Below are positions 32,077 to 39,825 of a stretch of DNA of 40,542 nucleotides, piece by piece (within the stretch, counting starts at the first letter, position 1; each line of letters begins with the position of its first letter). The stretch is from an uncultured Verrucomicrobiota bacterium. GTDB taxonomy: Bacteria; Verrucomicrobiota; Verrucomicrobiia; Limisphaerales; CAIYYI01. The DNA is taken from contig CAIYYI010000326.1 of NCBI GenBank assembly GCA_903930345.1, positions 1 to 40,542 of the forward strand, read 5' to 3'. The position numbers and the translations under genes are program-made. The notes beneath the pieces are model-generated. The model had not been told where the DNA came from and did not search any database. It saw nothing but the letters and a program-made list of their open reading frames with translations.

Positions 32077-33113
32077 GGTGCTTCTCCTCGGGTGACAATT
32101 TTCTGGAACGCGACCATGTCGGTCACCAGCTCGTAGGTGTAACGAATGAACAGCTTGCCCGCCTCATAGTCCGGCAGCGGGGACACGGGCATGCCGAAGG
32201 CGCGGCGCACAAGCCGCGACGGCAGATTGATGCCGACCCCGGTCGCAAAATAGGACCAGGCCGGAAAACGCGGGTTGATCTCAATGAGGAAAACCTCATC
32301 GCCACTGACGATGCACTCCAGCTCAAACGGCCCGCGCCACTTGAATTCGCGGATGAATTCCGCCACCGCCCTGAGCATTTTATCGTTTTTGACCGTGACC
32401 CCGGTCCAGATTTTTCCCAGCGCGGTGATCGAGAGCTTCTTGATGCCGACCAGCCCCAGGGAGTTGCCCTCCCCATCCCCCAGACCCACCACATTCATCT
32501 CGTCACCCGTCACCACCTGCTGGACAATGATCGGGTACCCCCACTCCGCCACCAGATCGTGGTAGTGCGAGATGGCCTCCCCCACCGTGTGACATTTGTA
32601 GGCTTTGTAAAAGCTACCCTTGACCATCACGGGCAGGCCAATATCCTCAATCGCCTTTTGCAAGCCGTCCACGCTGTTCACCACCTTGGTTCGCGGCAGG
32701 GAAATGCTGATTTTGCAGGCGATGTCCACCAACCGGTCCTTGCCGCGCAATTTGAACTGCTCCATCCCCGGCAAAAAGGTGCGGATGCCATGGTCGGCCA
32801 GCGGCTGCGCGCATTTGATGTAAATTGGCAGCTCCGCATCGAGGTTCGGGATGACACAATCCAGCCCGTAGCTCTTCTTGATGTACAGCAGCCGTTCGAT
32901 GAAGGCATCACCGCTCCCTGAGGGATAGGGCAGGATGAACGATTTGTCCACGACCCAGTCCATGAAGATGCCGGGCTCCATCGCATCATAGGCCAGGCCC
33001 ACAATTTTCACGTTCAGCTCTGGATCCTCCTTTAGGCTGCGCGCCACGCCAATCCCCGGTCCTGGATTATCGATCGCGTTGATGCCGGACACGCCGATGA
33101 TGAGGTCTTTCAT
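32073..33113 (-). CDS. ATP-grasp ligase, CarB-like
   Basis: 346 aa. Start MKDLIIGVSGINAIDNPGPG, a pre-ATP-grasp Rossmann-like region, then an ATP-grasp fold with PVMVKGSFYKAYKCH (nucleotide-binding Lys), IIVQQVVTGDEMNVVG, and the magnesium site FELECIV and FLIEINPRFPAW (Glu and Asn). It is closest by eye to the carbamoyl-phosphate synthase/biotin carboxylase-like group of ATP-grasp ligases, which activate a carboxylate as acyl phosphate and join it to an amine or thiol. It has no signal peptide. It is eight bases after the PqqD-like gene and overlaps the decarboxylase by 4 bases, so the three should act together. The substrates are unknown. Confidence 0.88.
   Translation of the reverse strand: MKDLIIGVSGINAIDNPGPGIGVARSLKEDPELNVKIVGLAYDAMEPGIFMDWVVDKSFILPYPSGSGDAFIERLLYIKKSYGLDCVIPNLDAELPIYIKCAQPLADHGIRTFLPGMEQFKLRGKDRLVDIACKISISLPRTKVVNSVDGLQKAIEDIGLPVMVKGSFYKAYKCHTVGEAISHYHDLVAEWGYPIIVQQVVTGDEMNVVGLGDGEGNSLGLVGIKKLSITALGKIWTGVTVKNDKMLRAVAEFIREFKWRGPFELECIVSGDEVFLIEINPRFPAWSYFATGVGINLPSRLVRRAFGMPVSPLPDYEAGKLFIRYTYELVTDMVAFQKIVTRGEAP
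32082..32087 (-). promoter_or_regulatory. Shine-Dalgarno that fixes the GTG start of the decarboxylase
   Basis: GGAGAA on the minus strand lies five bases before the GTG at 32076, inside the 3' end of the ATP-grasp gene. No ATG lies between it and codon 18, and it therefore supports the GTG and the inclusion of the YEKPII leader in the protein. Confidence 0.7.
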
Positions 33114-33121
33114 GGCGCGCC

Positions 33122-33358
33122 TCAGATCAGGCCCAGCGTTTTCATGCTGGCACGGAAATCGGCCAGATCCCTCTGAGCAACCTCCAAGGAGACCTCGTAC
33201 GTCTCGGTCATCAGGCGCACGATTTCCTCATCGTCCTTGCCATCGCACAGACCGCTGACGACATCCAACCCGGTCTGGCTCACCTGGAAGCTGTCGCCGG
33301 TGGCGGGATTGAAGATGAATCCTTCCGCATTGATCGCCAATTGAGACAGTTTGATCAT
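33122..33358 (-). CDS. PqqD-like small protein
   Basis: 78 aa. It has the PqqD-family layout: a short beta hairpin (MIKLSQLAINAEGFIFNPATG, SFQVSQTGLDVVSGL) followed by three helices ending DLADFRASMKTLGLI. PqqD and related RRE domains bind the leader of a ribosomal peptide for a modifying enzyme. Here there is no radical SAM enzyme and no obvious precursor peptide in the operon; the neighbours are an ATP-grasp ligase and a PLP decarboxylase. It is the first gene of the eight-gene array and its 5' region contains an intrinsic terminator. No Shine-Dalgarno precedes the ATG. It may also serve as a carrier or as a docking subunit for the decarboxylase. Confidence 0.85.
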   Translation of the reverse strand: MIKLSQLAINAEGFIFNPATGDSFQVSQTGLDVVSGLCDGKDDEEIVRLMTETYEVSLEVAQRDLADFRASMKTLGLI

Positions 33359-33364
33359 AAAAGC

Positions 33365-33463
33365 TCAGGTTCGGACTGACACCCGGAATGCCGGACACCA
33401 AAAAAAAACCCGGGCAAACCTTGCCCGGCGTTGGTTGCCCATCACGTTGACTTCGTTTTTCAT
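33365..33463 (-). CDS. Possible 32-aa leader peptide upstream of the PqqD gene
   Basis: A 32-codon frame from ATG at 33463 to TGA at 33365-33367, starting MKNEVNVMGNQRRARF and ending RVSVRT. It runs through the terminator hairpin, whose U tract encodes the FF of the peptide, and ends six bases before the PqqD start codon. Its position is that of an attenuation leader peptide or an upstream ORF whose translation would disrupt the hairpin. It could also be a chance frame; no Shine-Dalgarno is present and it resembles no precursor peptide I know. Confidence 0.3.
   Translation of the reverse strand: MKNEVNVMGNQRRARFARVFFWCPAFRVSVRT
33400..33428 (-). terminator. Intrinsic terminator in the leader of the PqqD operon
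   Basis: On the minus strand an 8-bp stem (33428-33421 with 33417-33410, CCGGGCAA/TTGCCCGG on the plus strand) with a three-base loop is followed, after one base, by nine T (33408-33400). The T run is on the minus strand only. No minus-strand gene ends here; the only minus-strand gene nearby starts 42 bases further on at 33358. It is therefore best read as a regulated leader terminator (attenuator) or the end of a small RNA. Confidence 0.75.
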
Positions 33464-33501
33464 GGCGTCAAAGTACAAGAGCGAACCTTAAGCTGGGATT
33501 A

Positions 33502-33510
33502 AGCATAGCA
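33502..33510 (-). promoter_or_regulatory. Possible extended -10 element for the PqqD operon
   Basis: TGCTATGCT on the minus strand has the TGnTATAAT form of an extended -10. It lies about 75 bases upstream of the terminator hairpin. No convincing -35 was found at 17 bases. It is the best candidate found; the promoter is not established. Confidence 0.3.
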
Positions 33511-33569
33511 GAATTCCCTGAAAATGATCCACCAATTTTGTGCTGAGCTTCCCTTTTCCAGAAGGCGGG

Positions 33570-33577
33570 TATAGAAT
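33570..33577 (+). promoter_or_regulatory. Possible -10 element before the 48-aa frame
   Basis: TATAGAAT on the plus strand lies eight bases before the ATG at 33586, the same placement as the other leaderless-type starts in the window. The -35 region (TTCCCT at 33549-33554, 17 bases upstream) is poor. Confidence 0.3.
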
Positions 33578-33585
33578 TCACGCCC

Positions 33586-33732
33586 ATGAACACACCTGCC
33601 TCAAACTATTCGGCCTGGGAGCCGGTCATGGGACGGCTGCGCAACCAGATCGCCCCCTCTGCACTGGTCGGCGCGGCGGATGCCGGTTTTTCAATCCCAG
33701 CTCCCAGCCATCGTCACCTTTCCCAACCTTGA
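33586..33732 (+). CDS. Possible 48-aa upstream ORF
   Basis: ATG at 33586 to TGA at 33730-33732, beginning MNTPASNYSAWEPVMGRLRN. It ends two bases before the ATG of the large secreted protein at 33735, which has no Shine-Dalgarno of its own, so translational coupling is possible. No homologue is recognised and third-position GC is only moderate, so it may be chance. Confidence 0.3.
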   Translation: MNTPASNYSAWEPVMGRLRNQIAPSALVGAADAGFSIPAPSHRHLSQP

Positions 33733-33734
33733 CC

Positions 33735-36700
33735 ATGCCATTCCACCCGAAACACCTCTTCCTGGCGCTCGCCGCCGCCCTCACCCTTGCCTTACCCGCC
33801 ACCGCCACCCAAACCGACACCTACGGCCTGCACGCGGTGCCGTCTCCCGGCCGGGTGAACATTGACGGGGATCTGGCGGATTGGGATCTCTCCGGGCAGA
33901 CGCTGATGTGCTACGACGTGGAGGCGCTGCAGGACATTTATTCCGGCCAGGTCGCGGTGATGCATGACGCGGAAAACCTCTACGTGGCCATCCATTGGAA
34001 GGACACCACCCCGATGGGCAACCCCCACGATCCCCGCTATCAGGCCCACAAAGGCTGGGCGGGCGACAGCGTGCAGTTGCGCCTGATCACCGATCGCATC
34101 AGCCATATCACCGCCTGGTCTTATGCCGCTGAGAAAAAGCCCGGCTTCCACCTTGATCACGGCAAGGATCTCCAGAATCCCTTCGGCGGCGGCGCGGAGA
34201 CATTCTTCCAGCAGGAGGGCTGGAAGCTGGAGAAAGGCGTGGAGACCGCGTACCGCAAGGATGCGGATGGCAAGGGATATGTGCAGGAACTGAAGCTGCC
34301 GTGGCAGGTGATTGCGGGCAAAACCTATGCGCCGGGGGAAAAGTTCCGGATGGGCGTCGAGCTGCTCTGGGGGGAGAGCGACTGGCCGATCCACCGTTAC
34401 GCGGACAACCTGGCCGAAGGCTCCAGCGGACGGGAATTCTTTTTCACCAATTTCCGGGGCTGGGGCGATGTGACCCTGGAACCCAAAGGAGGATTGAAAC
34501 TGCCAGAGCCAGCCTGGCGGAAAACCCAGGCCGGGGAGAAACCGGCGGGACCGGTGTCGCTCCCCTATGATCTGCCCAGGGACGCGAAGGTCACCCTTGC
34601 CATTGATGATGCCCGGGGCCACCGCCTGCGCAACCTCATCGCCGCGCAACCGCGCCCGGCGGGCCGGAATGCCGAGCTGTGGGATGGCCTGGATGACCAG
34701 GGCAAACCGGTGCCGCCCGGCGATTATTCCTTCAAAGTGCTGGCCCACGACGGCATCCACCTGAAATACGCCCTTTCATTCGCCTCCCCCGGCAACCCGA
34801 CCTGGCCCACCGAGGACAACCGGGGTGCCTTTTACGGCGACCACACCGCCCCGCAGGCGGCGGCGGCGGGCGGCGATTTCGTGGCCCTGGCCACGCCGAT
34901 GGGCGAGGCCGGCAAGCACCTCATCGCCACGGACCTGGAGGGTCAACGCCTCTGGGGGCTCGCCAACCGGGTGGCCTTTGACGGCGGGCGCATCGCCCTC
35001 GCCACGGATGGCACGACCCTCTGGGTGGCCACCGAGGGCCGGCAGTCCCTCATCTATCGCGTCACACTCGCCGACGGCCGCTACGCGCCGTGGGACATCC
35101 TCCAGAAAGACCAGGAGGGCCACGAATTCAAGCCCGTTGATCTCGTTGTCTCCGAACTGCCCGGCCTGAGCGCCAGCCCGCTCACGCGGACCAACCCCAA
35201 CCTGCGCGCCATCGCCTGGCGCCAAGGGGTGCTCGCCGCCGCCTTTGCCCGGGAAAACCTGGTGCGGCGTCTCCACCCCGTCACGGGGGCGGTGCTTTCC
35301 ACGATTCCGGTGGCGGCCCCGCAATCCCTCGTGTTCACCCCCGGAGGGCAACTGCTGATCCTTTCACAGGGCCGGGTGCTGATAGCGGATGACCAGGGGG
35401 CCACCCGACCCTTCACCCCCAAAATCCACCCGGATGCCTGGGGCCTGGCGGCTGGGGCGAATGGCCGCGTTTACCTTTCGGTGCGCGGGGCGGATCAGAA
35501 TGTGAAGGTTTTCTCCCCGGATGGAAAACCGCTGCGTGAAATCGGCATGCGCGGCGGTCGCCCCCATCACGGCCCCTTCATCGCCGGGGCCATGGGCCAG
35601 CCCGCCGGCCTCGCCATCGATAGCCGCAACCGCCTCTGGGTCACGGAGGAGACCATCAACCCCAAGCGCACCAGCGTGTGGGAGGCGGAGAGCGGCAAGC
35701 TGGTCCGGGACCTCAGCGGCACCACCAGCTACGCGGGCAGCGGCACGGTCAACCCCTTTGATCCCACGATGGGCTTGGCGGACGACACCGTCTATCGGCT
35801 CAACTGGAAGTCCGGCACCTCTGAGCCGGTTTATTCTGTGGGCCACAGCGGGGATCCGAACGATCTTTTCCCGCCCTCCGTCCACAACCTCACCAGCCGG
35901 GTGGTGAAGCGGAATGGTTTACTGTACGTTTACACCACCGATTCCGCCCGCGGCTCCCGCGAGGTGCACTGCACCCTGTGGGATGGCCGCAAGTGGCGCT
36001 CCGCCGCCCACACCGGGGTTGTCCTGCTGGGCAAGGACGCCCTGCCCAAATACCAGCACCCCTGCTTTGCCGGCCACGACCGGCAGCGCTACGCCTGGGC
36101 CGATGAGAACGGGGACGGTCTCGTCCAGCCTGCGGAAATGCACTTTGCGACCATTGAGATCGACGGCAAACCGGTCGATCTGCGCAGCTTTTACTGGGGC
36201 CAGTTGCCGGGCCCGGAAGGCACGATCACCCACCTCGTGGCCGGACGGCAGGAACTCGTGCAATTCCCCGTGGCCGGTTTCACGCGGGCCGGAGCGCCCA
36301 GATACGACCTCACCCGGCCGCGGATCATCCGCCCGGACCGGCCGGTGATCGGCGCGGGCAACGGCGAGGGCCAGGTCATCGGCGGCGCGGGCGGCCGGGT
36401 TTACCTCAACCAGAACCCCCTGATCATGGTGGAGCCCAACGGGCATGTGGTCGGCGGCTATCCCAACCCGCACACCTCCGTCCACGGCTCCCACTCGGCC
36501 AAGGCGGCGCGGCCCGGCTACCTGATCGGGCCTTCCTCCTTCCTGGGGGTGATCCAGGTGGGCGATAAGAAAAAGGGCGGCGCGGGGGAAATCTTCTGCC
36601 TCAACGGCAACCTGGGTGAAAACTACCTCTTCACCCATGACGGTCTGTTCATCCAATCGCTTTTCAAGGACACCCGAGGGTACGCGGAAACGCCTGCGCG

Positions 36701-37631
36701 GGCTGTGCGCGGCATGCCGATGGATGCCACCACCGCCGGGGGCGAGAGCTTTGGCGGCAACTTCCTCCGCACCCGGGCGGGCCAGACCTACGTTGTCAAC
36801 GGCGGCACGGACGCCCGCGTGATCGAGGTCACCGGCCTCGAATCAATCCGGCGTCTCAGCGGGCGCTTCACCTACACCCCGGCCCAGTTCACCGAGGCGC
36901 AGGCGCTCCTCTCCCAGCGGATCGCCCTGACCCTGGCGCCCAAAACCGGCACCGTGGCGCGCGGCACCGCGACCGTGGATGGCAAACCGACCGAATGGCC
37001 CGCCCTGCTGGATGACACCCAGCCCGCATTTGAGATCCAGGAGAACTTGCGCCAGCGTTACGCACGGGTGCTGGCCCGCTACGACGACCAGAACCTGTAT
37101 CTTGCCTATCGCGTCTTTTCGCCGCGCTCGGCCCTGAAGAACACCGGCCAGGATGATCGGCTTCTCTTCAAATCCGGCGATGCCGTGGACCTGATGCTCG
37201 GGTCCGCCGAGGCCCCGGGCCAGGCTGGCAGCCTGCGGGTGCTGATGACGATCAAGGACGGCCGGACCCCGGTGGCGGTGCTGAATGTCAAAAAGGCCCC
37301 CGGTGCGCCGGCCGCCGAGCGGTTTGATTTCAGCTCGCCCTGGCGCACCATCACCTTTGACCGTGTGATCGTGGCGCGCGCGGTCACCCTGGCCTCGGCC
37401 CCGATGCGGGGCGGCTGCTTCGTGGAGGCCGCCATTCCCTGGCGCGAGCTTGGCATCACGCCCAGATCCGGCCTCCGCCTGAAGGGGGATCTCGGTGTGC
37501 TCTTCGGCGACGGCGGCACCCAGACGGTGGCGCGGCAGTATTGGAGCAACAAGGCCACCGGCCTGGTCAACGACGTCCCCGGCGAGGCCGATCTGGACGA
37601 GAAATCCTGGGGAACATTCACCTTGGAATAG
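33735..37631 (+). CDS. Large secreted protein: CBM9-like ends, FlgD-like Ig and propeller middle
   Basis: 1298 aa from the ATG at 33735 (signal peptide MPFHPKHLFLALAAALTLALPATA); the frame is open 65 codons further upstream without protein-like sequence. Residues about 35-215 resemble a CBM9/DOMON-like sandwich (VNIDGDLADWDLS, AVMHDAENLYVAIHWKD, WAGDSVQLRL). Residues about 271-345 resemble a FlgD-type Ig domain (GRNAELWDGLDDQGKPVPPGDYSFK). The middle (350-1070) has NHL/propeller-like strands (GVLAAAF, VYLSVRGADQNVKVFSPDGKP, PAGLAIDSRNRLWVTEE). The last 220 residues are a second CBM9-like domain (VDGKPTEWPALLDD, RYDDQNLYLAYRVF, FKSGDAVDLMLG). It is probably extracellular and carbohydrate-associated; no catalytic residues were identified. 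Confidence 0.82.
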   Translation: MPFHPKHLFLALAAALTLALPATATQTDTYGLHAVPSPGRVNIDGDLADWDLSGQTLMCYDVEALQDIYSGQVAVMHDAENLYVAIHWKDTTPMGNPHDPRYQAHKGWAGDSVQLRLITDRISHITAWSYAAEKKPGFHLDHGKDLQNPFGGGAETFFQQEGWKLEKGVETAYRKDADGKGYVQELKLPWQVIAGKTYAPGEKFRMGVELLWGESDWPIHRYADNLAEGSSGREFFFTNFRGWGDVTLEPKGGLKLPEPAWRKTQAGEKPAGPVSLPYDLPRDAKVTLAIDDARGHRLRNLIAAQPRPAGRNAELWDGLDDQGKPVPPGDYSFKVLAHDGIHLKYALSFASPGNPTWPTEDNRGAFYGDHTAPQAAAAGGDFVALATPMGEAGKHLIATDLEGQRLWGLANRVAFDGGRIALATDGTTLWVATEGRQSLIYRVTLADGRYAPWDILQKDQEGHEFKPVDLVVSELPGLSASPLTRTNPNLRAIAWRQGVLAAAFARENLVRRLHPVTGAVLSTIPVAAPQSLVFTPGGQLLILSQGRVLIADDQGATRPFTPKIHPDAWGLAAGANGRVYLSVRGADQNVKVFSPDGKPLREIGMRGGRPHHGPFIAGAMGQPAGLAIDSRNRLWVTEETINPKRTSVWEAESGKLVRDLSGTTSYAGSGTVNPFDPTMGLADDTVYRLNWKSGTSEPVYSVGHSGDPNDLFPPSVHNLTSRVVKRNGLLYVYTTDSARGSREVHCTLWDGRKWRSAAHTGVVLLGKDALPKYQHPCFAGHDRQRYAWADENGDGLVQPAEMHFATIEIDGKPVDLRSFYWGQLPGPEGTITHLVAGRQELVQFPVAGFTRAGAPRYDLTRPRIIRPDRPVIGAGNGEGQVIGGAGGRVYLNQNPLIMVEPNGHVVGGYPNPHTSVHGSHSAKAARPGYLIGPSSFLGVIQVGDKKKGGAGEIFCLNGNLGENYLFTHDGLFIQSLFKDTRGYAETPARAVRGMPMDATTAGGESFGGNFLRTRAGQTYVVNGGTDARVIEVTGLESIRRLSGRFTYTPAQFTEAQALLSQRIALTLAPKTGTVARGTATVDGKPTEWPALLDDTQPAFEIQENLRQRYARVLARYDDQNLYLAYRVFSPRSALKNTGQDDRLLFKSGDAVDLMLGSAEAPGQAGSLRVLMTIKDGRTPVAVLNVKKAPGAPAAERFDFSSPWRTITFDRVIVARAVTLASAPMRGGCFVEAAIPWRELGITPRSGLRLKGDLGVLFGDGGTQTVARQYWSNKATGLVNDVPGEADLDEKSWGTFTLE

Positions 37632-37643
37632 GCAACCATTTGT

Positions 37644-38333
37644 ATGGAACGAAAACCGGAGCCGGAACTGATGGAAACCGCCGAACAGGTGGAGGCCTAC
37701 GCCAACGCGGATTTTGCCGTGCCACACTCCCGGGTCATCGAGCTGTTCCGGGAGGTCTTTCCCGGGGCGGAGATCGCGGGTGCGGTGTTGGATGCAGGCT
37801 GCGGCACCGGCGATATTTCCGTGCGCTTCGCCCGCGCCTTTCCCCATTGCCGCGTCACCGGGGTGGACGGCTCGACTGCGATGCTCAAAAAGGGGGCTGA
37901 AATCCTGTCCCGGGAGCCGGCGGAGCTGCGGACACAGGTCGCATTGATCCAGGGTCTGCTGCCCGATGCTCCCGTGACTCCTCAAGCGTTCGCCACCATC
38001 CTCAGCAATTCGCTGCTGCACCACCTGCACGATCCGCAAGTGATGTGGAAAACCGTCCGGAACTTCGCCTGCCCTGGCGCACGGGTGTTCATTGTTGATC
38101 TCATGCGACCGGACAACGAGGAAACCGCCCGGCATCTGACGGACCTGTATTGCGCCGGGGAACCGGCCGTCCTGCGACGTGATTTTTTCAACTCCCTGCT
38201 CGCCGCCTTCACCCCGGAGGAAATCCGCGAACAGCTCCTGCATGCGGGGTTCGGCCATTTCAATGTCCGAGCCGTGAGCGACCGGCATGTCATGGTGTGG
38301 GGGGAAATCCCAGACGGTCGAACAATTGAATGA
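37644..38333 (+). CDS. Class I SAM-dependent methyltransferase
   Basis: 229 aa, cytoplasmic. Motif I is VLDAGCGTGDIS at about 48-59 (SAM binding), followed by VTGVDGS (acidic residue at the end of strand 2) and an ATILSNSLLHHLHDP motif IV/post-I block. The N-terminal METAEQVEAYANADFAVPHSR resembles the small-molecule methyltransferases related to trans-aconitate and ubiquinone-type enzymes. The substrate is unknown. It starts 12 bases after the large secreted protein and is followed by a deacetylase-like gene, possibly in one transcript. Confidence 0.88.
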   Translation: MERKPEPELMETAEQVEAYANADFAVPHSRVIELFREVFPGAEIAGAVLDAGCGTGDISVRFARAFPHCRVTGVDGSTAMLKKGAEILSREPAELRTQVALIQGLLPDAPVTPQAFATILSNSLLHHLHDPQVMWKTVRNFACPGARVFIVDLMRPDNEETARHLTDLYCAGEPAVLRRDFFNSLLAAFTPEEIREQLLHAGFGHFNVRAVSDRHVMVWGEIPDGRTIE

Positions 38334-38439
38334 CTGGCCTGTTTTGTTCAATCGCCAGAAGCGGCGGTTGTCACCAGCAGTTTCTCATGGGGCAGGAAAG
38401 TGATTGCCAAAGCGGGGGTTGGGGCGACAACATCACGAC

Positions 38440-39330
38440 ATGACGATCGTGACGGACGAACGTTGCCTGGAATACGGTCAGACGGGTCACCTGGAACGTG
38501 CCGGCCGGGTGGCGCGCAGCCTGGCCCTGCTGCGGGAACAAACCGAGCTGCCACTCGCCTGGGCCTCGCCGTTGGAAGTGCCTGACCGGGTGTTGCTGCG
38601 GGCCCACTCGGCGGCGCACCTGGAGCGTGTGCAGAGCCTGGTGGGAAATTTTGACTCCGACACCCCGGCCTACCCCCAGATCGAGCAACACGCCCGCCGG
38701 AGTGTGGGCGGGGCGCTGCGGGCGCTGGAACTCTGCCGACAGGGCGAACCGGCGTTCAGCCTGCTGCGGCCACCAGGACACCATGCCCTGAGGGAGAACG
38801 CCATGGGGTTCTGCTACTACAACTCCATCGCGGTGGCGGCCTTGGAAGCCCTGCGGCAGGGGTACAGCCGGGTGGCTGTGTTTGATTTCGATGTCCACCA
38901 CGGCAACGGCACGGAGGACATCCTCTTGGAGCACGCCGGGGTGCAATTCCATTCCGTGCATCAGTTCCCCGGCTACCCGGACACCGGCTCCGCCAATGTG
39001 GGGAGCAACTGCTTCAACCATCCCCTGCCCGTCGGGACGCCCCGGGAGGCTTACCTGAAGGTGTTGCAGCGGACCCTGGAGACCCTGCTGGGCTGGCACC
39101 CGGAAGTGATCGCCATCTCGGCCGGATTCGATGCCTTCCAGCACGATCCGATTGGCCGCCAAAGCCTGATGGCGCAGGATTTCCACTGGCTGGGCCAGGC
39201 TTTGCGGGCGAGCAACCTTCCGGTGTTCAGCATCCTGGAGGGCGGCTACAGCAGGCATTTGCCGGACCTGATTCTGGGCTATCTGCGCGGGCTGGCAGGG
39301 TTGGCCGCACTGGCGGAGCCGACGCGATGA
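38440..39330 (+). CDS. Histone-deacetylase-family hydrolase
   Basis: 296 aa from the ATG at 38440; the frame is open twelve codons further, but the family start (YGQTGHLERAGRVARSL) fits the later one. His114/His115 in RPPGHHA and the zinc set Asp151 and His153 (FDFDVHHGNGTED) and Asp231 (SAGFDAF) are all in place, with the catalytic Tyr270 in LEGGYS. Bacterial members of this arginase/deacetylase family act on acetylated polyamines, acetoin-pathway proteins or other N-acetyl groups; the substrate here is unknown. It is cytoplasmic. A weak TTGCCA (38404-38409)/GACAAC (38426-38431) pair with a 16-base spacer precedes the ATG by eight bases. Confidence 0.92.
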   Translation: MTIVTDERCLEYGQTGHLERAGRVARSLALLREQTELPLAWASPLEVPDRVLLRAHSAAHLERVQSLVGNFDSDTPAYPQIEQHARRSVGGALRALELCRQGEPAFSLLRPPGHHALRENAMGFCYYNSIAVAALEALRQGYSRVAVFDFDVHHGNGTEDILLEHAGVQFHSVHQFPGYPDTGSANVGSNCFNHPLPVGTPREAYLKVLQRTLETLLGWHPEVIAISAGFDAFQHDPIGRQSLMAQDFHWLGQALRASNLPVFSILEGGYSRHLPDLILGYLRGLAGLAALAEPTR

Positions 39331-39374
39331 AACCCGAAAAGCGCATGAATTATACGGGCTGTTTTTCGTCCATT

Positions 39375-39812
39375 ATGAACGTGAAGAATTGTTTTGGCAT
39401 TTTATTGCTGGTGGCGGGCGTGGCGGGCTGCACCACGAGCACGATCGAGACACGCCGGCACGAGCGTTGGCTGGCGTACGGCGCCTTGTCCGCCGAACAG
39501 CGGGAGCTGGTGGACCAGGGCCAGGTGCGCATCGGGATGCCGATGGATGCCGTGTACATCGCGTGGGGCAATCCGGCGGAGGTGCTTGAGCGCGAGGAGG
39601 TGGGCAGCATGAAAACGATCTGGCGTTTCCATGGGGCTTACGCCAAGGAAACCCGTTATTGGTCGTATCGGGAAGTTTCGCATGACGGCCGCACCTATCT
39701 GGAACGGTACCTGGACCGGGATTTCGATCCCCGCAATTATGTGCGGGCGGAAATCACCTTTGAAAAAGGCCGAGTGTCCGCCTGGCAAACCAAGCCCAGG
39801 CCGCTGGATTGA
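39375..39812 (+). CDS. BamE/SmpA-like lipoprotein
   Basis: 145 aa from the ATG at 39375, which gives a lipoprotein signal peptide MNVKNCFGILLLVAGVAGC with lipobox VAGC and lipidated Cys19. The frame is open to an ATG at 39327 that overlaps the deacetylase stop (ATGA), and an ATG at 39345 lies between; translation may be coupled from there, but the lipoprotein signal needs the later start. The mature part has the SmpA/BamE-type pattern LVDQGQVRIGMPMDAVYIAWGNPAEVLEREEVGSMKTIWRF, where GMPMDAVYIAWGNP matches the GMTxxeVxxllGxP turn. Such lipoproteins bind in the outer membrane near the BAM machine or other complexes. The family call is moderate. Confidence 0.72.
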   Translation: MNVKNCFGILLLVAGVAGCTTSTIETRRHERWLAYGALSAEQRELVDQGQVRIGMPMDAVYIAWGNPAEVLEREEVGSMKTIWRFHGAYAKETRYWSYREVSHDGRTYLERYLDRDFDPRNYVRAEITFEKGRVSAWQTKPRPLD

Positions 39813-39825
39813 CGATGACCGGAGG

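Noticed and set aside
33400-33428. Terminator belonging to a gene to the right on the minus strand
   Set aside because: The only gene to the right (33735-37631) is on the plus strand, so no minus-strand gene ends here. The structure is better explained as a leader terminator.
36843-38351. 502-codon minus-strand open frame across the secreted protein end and the methyltransferase
   Set aside because: It spans two good plus-strand genes with clear motifs and has no recognisable domain.
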